DNA of 64,000 nucleotides from Seriola aureovittata (Eukaryota > Chordata > Actinopteri > Carangiformes > Carangidae). The number at the start of each line of letters is the position of its first letter. Positions within the stretch are counted from its first letter, which is position 1. The notes under the pieces were generated by a model, which ran no database searches, was not told where the DNA came from, and saw only the letters and a program-made list of their open reading frames with translations. The stretch is taken from the NCBI RefSeq assembly GCF_021018895.1, contig NC_079380.1, positions 7,427,736 to 7,491,735 of the forward strand, in the 5' to 3' direction. This document shows, one piece after another, positions 62,067 to 64,000 of this stretch. The translations under genes were made by a program, and so were the position numbers.

Positions 62067-63590
62067 ATGGAGAACGACAGTGGTGTGGTTTTGGCCACAG
62101 AGAGATACGGCAGTGCAGAGTCCTGGAAGTATTTTGCAAGGGATGGAGTGGTGGAAAGAAGGAGGGATGGCAGCGAGGGTGAATCCAGAGGAAACTCTAT
62201 TGTTGGGGTTTTTAAAGTAAGGATTTTCTACATTTCCACTTAGCAGCATTGCATGTTAACTCACTGTCATGAGCTGATGATTTTAACTTTTAATTTCAGA
62301 GTGTGTTTCTGCCTCAAGGCTATCCAGAGAGTGTCAGTGATGATTACCTGCAGTATCAGTTTTGGGATACAGTGCAGGTACAGTAGAAGAAACCAAAACC
62401 AATGGAGATCATCACCATCCCCATCAGACTGAAACTCTCCATTCACACTCCTCTCTCTCACTCAGGCTTTCTCCAGCTCACTGTCAGGGACTCTGGCCAC
62501 TCAGGCCTCTCTCAGAGGAGTCGGAGTTGGAAACCAAGAGGCAACAGTGGCTGCAGCCACAGTCACCTGGTTATTAAGAGGTGATCCTTAAAAAAAACAA
62601 CAAAAAAAACAAACACCAAAATGACGTTACTCTTGTATCATTAGTGCAACTTGTGAAATTATGTTTTCGCCTGCAGATGGAACTGGTATGTTGGGAAGAA
62701 TCCTCTTCGCCTGGCGGAAAGGGTGGGCTCATATTTGTGTCTTTATTGAGGCGAATAAAAGTAATTTTTCCCACTTTATTCATGTTTCTATTTCACTGAT
62801 GGTTATTCCTTTGTATGATCAATTTCTTTGTCTCTGTCACAGGACAAAACTGGACTCTGAGGCCAAAAAATGGAGGTATGAACTACGCACAGGTACTAAA
62901 TTTTGAAGATTTGGTGAGTCTAAACATACAATTAACACACATATTAAAACCTTTTTCCTTTTTTAAAATTTCTTTCAAGGATGTTTGCCGATGTTCTCAA
63001 TGACATGGCCATGTTCATGGAGATATTGGCTCCACACTTTCCTGCTTGCTTCACCTTGATTGTGTGTACTGCAGGGGTATTCAAGGTAAAAATAACATAA
63101 CTACCTTAAGTCAGCTGTGATAAAAATTTAAAGCTAAATTCACAAAGCTAAATAAGCAGTAAGTAACTGAACCTATGTAATTTAGTATGTCAGAAATGAC
63201 CCTTTCTTTAAATCTGACCTGTTAGGAGTAAACAGAATCAGAGAACAGAAAAAATTACCTTCTGCTACACAAATTATGTTTAATTTTTTTATTTTTTTTT
63301 ATTTGTTTTTTATGCTCATGAATAACTGGATAACAGAAACCATTGACCTGAACTTTGAGGCCTGATAACTGGACTGAATTTGCATTTTATGTCAATTCCT
63401 TCAATTATTATCAAATCAAAGACAAAACTGTGATTCACAAGTTTACTGAACTGAGTTTGGCACTGTTATGTGTGTTTGTCTTCTCCAGTCCATTGTCGGA
63501 GTGGCAGGCGGAGCGACCAGAGCTGCTCTGACTGTTCATCAGGCTCGCAGAGACAACATGGCTGACATCTCTGCCAAAGATGGCAGTCAG
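62067..63590 (+). CDS. rusf1: RUS family member 1 (DUF647), first seven coding exons; gene runs off the window
   Basis: Exons are 62067-62216, 62300-62377, 62466-62580, 62677-62722, 62843-62875, 62980-63085 and 63489-63590, all GT-AG and in phase, giving the first 210 residues. The last visible exon ends at a donor (63591), so the rest lies beyond the window. Matches to human RUSF1 (C16orf58) include VFLPQGYPESVS, DGTGMLGRI, FADVLNDMAMF, GGATRAALTVHQARRDN and MADISAKDGSQ. This covers the start and much of the RUS/DUF647 domain, shared with plant ROOT UV-B SENSITIVE proteins. The animal protein's molecular role is not established. The start MENDSGVVLATERYG is the first ATG of the open exon. 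Confidence 0.93.
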
Positions 63591-64000
63591 GTACTTGCTT
63601 TTTTTGACCTACGACTTTTTATTTTTACCCGTTTCTGTTTCTCATGGAGCAGTCCACAGTGAACAGTGATATCTAGTAAATAAGACAGTGTTCATGTTCT
63701 CTTCAACATTTAGATTATGCAACGAATAAGTAGTAAACTGTAATATGATGGTCATTATGAGGGCAGATACCCTGTATAGAGCATTTTGCTGTGTCTTATT
63801 CCATTATACATAAAGAAGTACAATAGGACTTTTTCACAGCAAACATGTCAAGTAGAAAAGGTGTTATTCATGACATTGATGATGAACTCATGTAGTTAAC
63901 TTTCAGCTGTGCTTTTCCTACTGTGACATGTCGAAATGCTGTTAAACTGCCTGTGGTGACAGATGTTTTAACACTGATGGTTTCTGAGTTTTAATAATAA
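63086..64000 (+). other. rusf1 introns to the window end
   Basis: Introns 63086-63488 and 63591-64000 (incomplete). AT-rich, no exon after 63590. The stretch 63905-63945 resembles 35000-35040 and may be a dispersed repeat. Confidence 0.6.

Overview
This window looks like nuclear DNA of a ray-finned fish, probably a percomorph teleost. That reading rests on multi-exon genes with GT-AG introns, abundant (CA)n, (GATA)n and (GAT)n microsatellites, and teleost-style Tc1/mariner, PIF/Harbinger, hAT and LINE/SINE remnants. Protein matches were made from memory of the families; no database was searched. Exon borders were placed by hand from splice sites, reading phase and homology.

Eight protein-coding genes are present, in this order: hsd3b7 (+, 117-11147), tbc1d10b (+, 15193-22828), mylpf (-, 26873-30666), a sesquipedalian/PHETA-family gene (-, 35296-36315), cd2bp2 (+, 39045-42475), prr14 (+, 46063-55973), tmem265 (-, 57781-58717) and rusf1 (+, starts 62067 and runs off the window end). 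Human orthologues of all except the sesquipedalian gene lie in chromosome band 16p11.2, so this is a conserved vertebrate synteny block with reshuffled order and orientation.

The genes do not form one pathway. They cover bile-acid synthesis (hsd3b7), Rab GTPase control (tbc1d10b), fast-muscle contraction (mylpf), endosome-to-Golgi trafficking (sesquipedalian), the U5 snRNP (cd2bp2), heterochromatin tethering at the nuclear lamina (prr14), a small two-pass membrane protein of unknown role (tmem265) and a RUS-family/DUF647 protein (rusf1). tbc1d10b and mylpf are tail to tail, the sesquipedalian gene and cd2bp2 are head to head, prr14 and tmem265 are tail to tail, and tmem265 and rusf1 are head to head.

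Non-coding space holds a Tc1/mariner element with about 200-bp inverted repeats, a deleted PIF/Harbinger element with a transposase fragment, three copies of a hAT-like MITE, two L2-type SINE/LINE tails, the C-terminal end of a LINE reverse transcriptase ORF, and several microsatellites and hairpins.

I found no operon-like, CRISPR-like, viral or otherwise exotic system. The most noteworthy items are a one-base frame break inside the GYF-domain exon of cd2bp2, a nested near-perfect inverted repeat in hsd3b7 intron 2, a fully open 123-bp intron in the sesquipedalian gene, a (GATA)n tract touching a splice donor, and a greatly enlarged prr14 with a poly-aspartate microsatellite.
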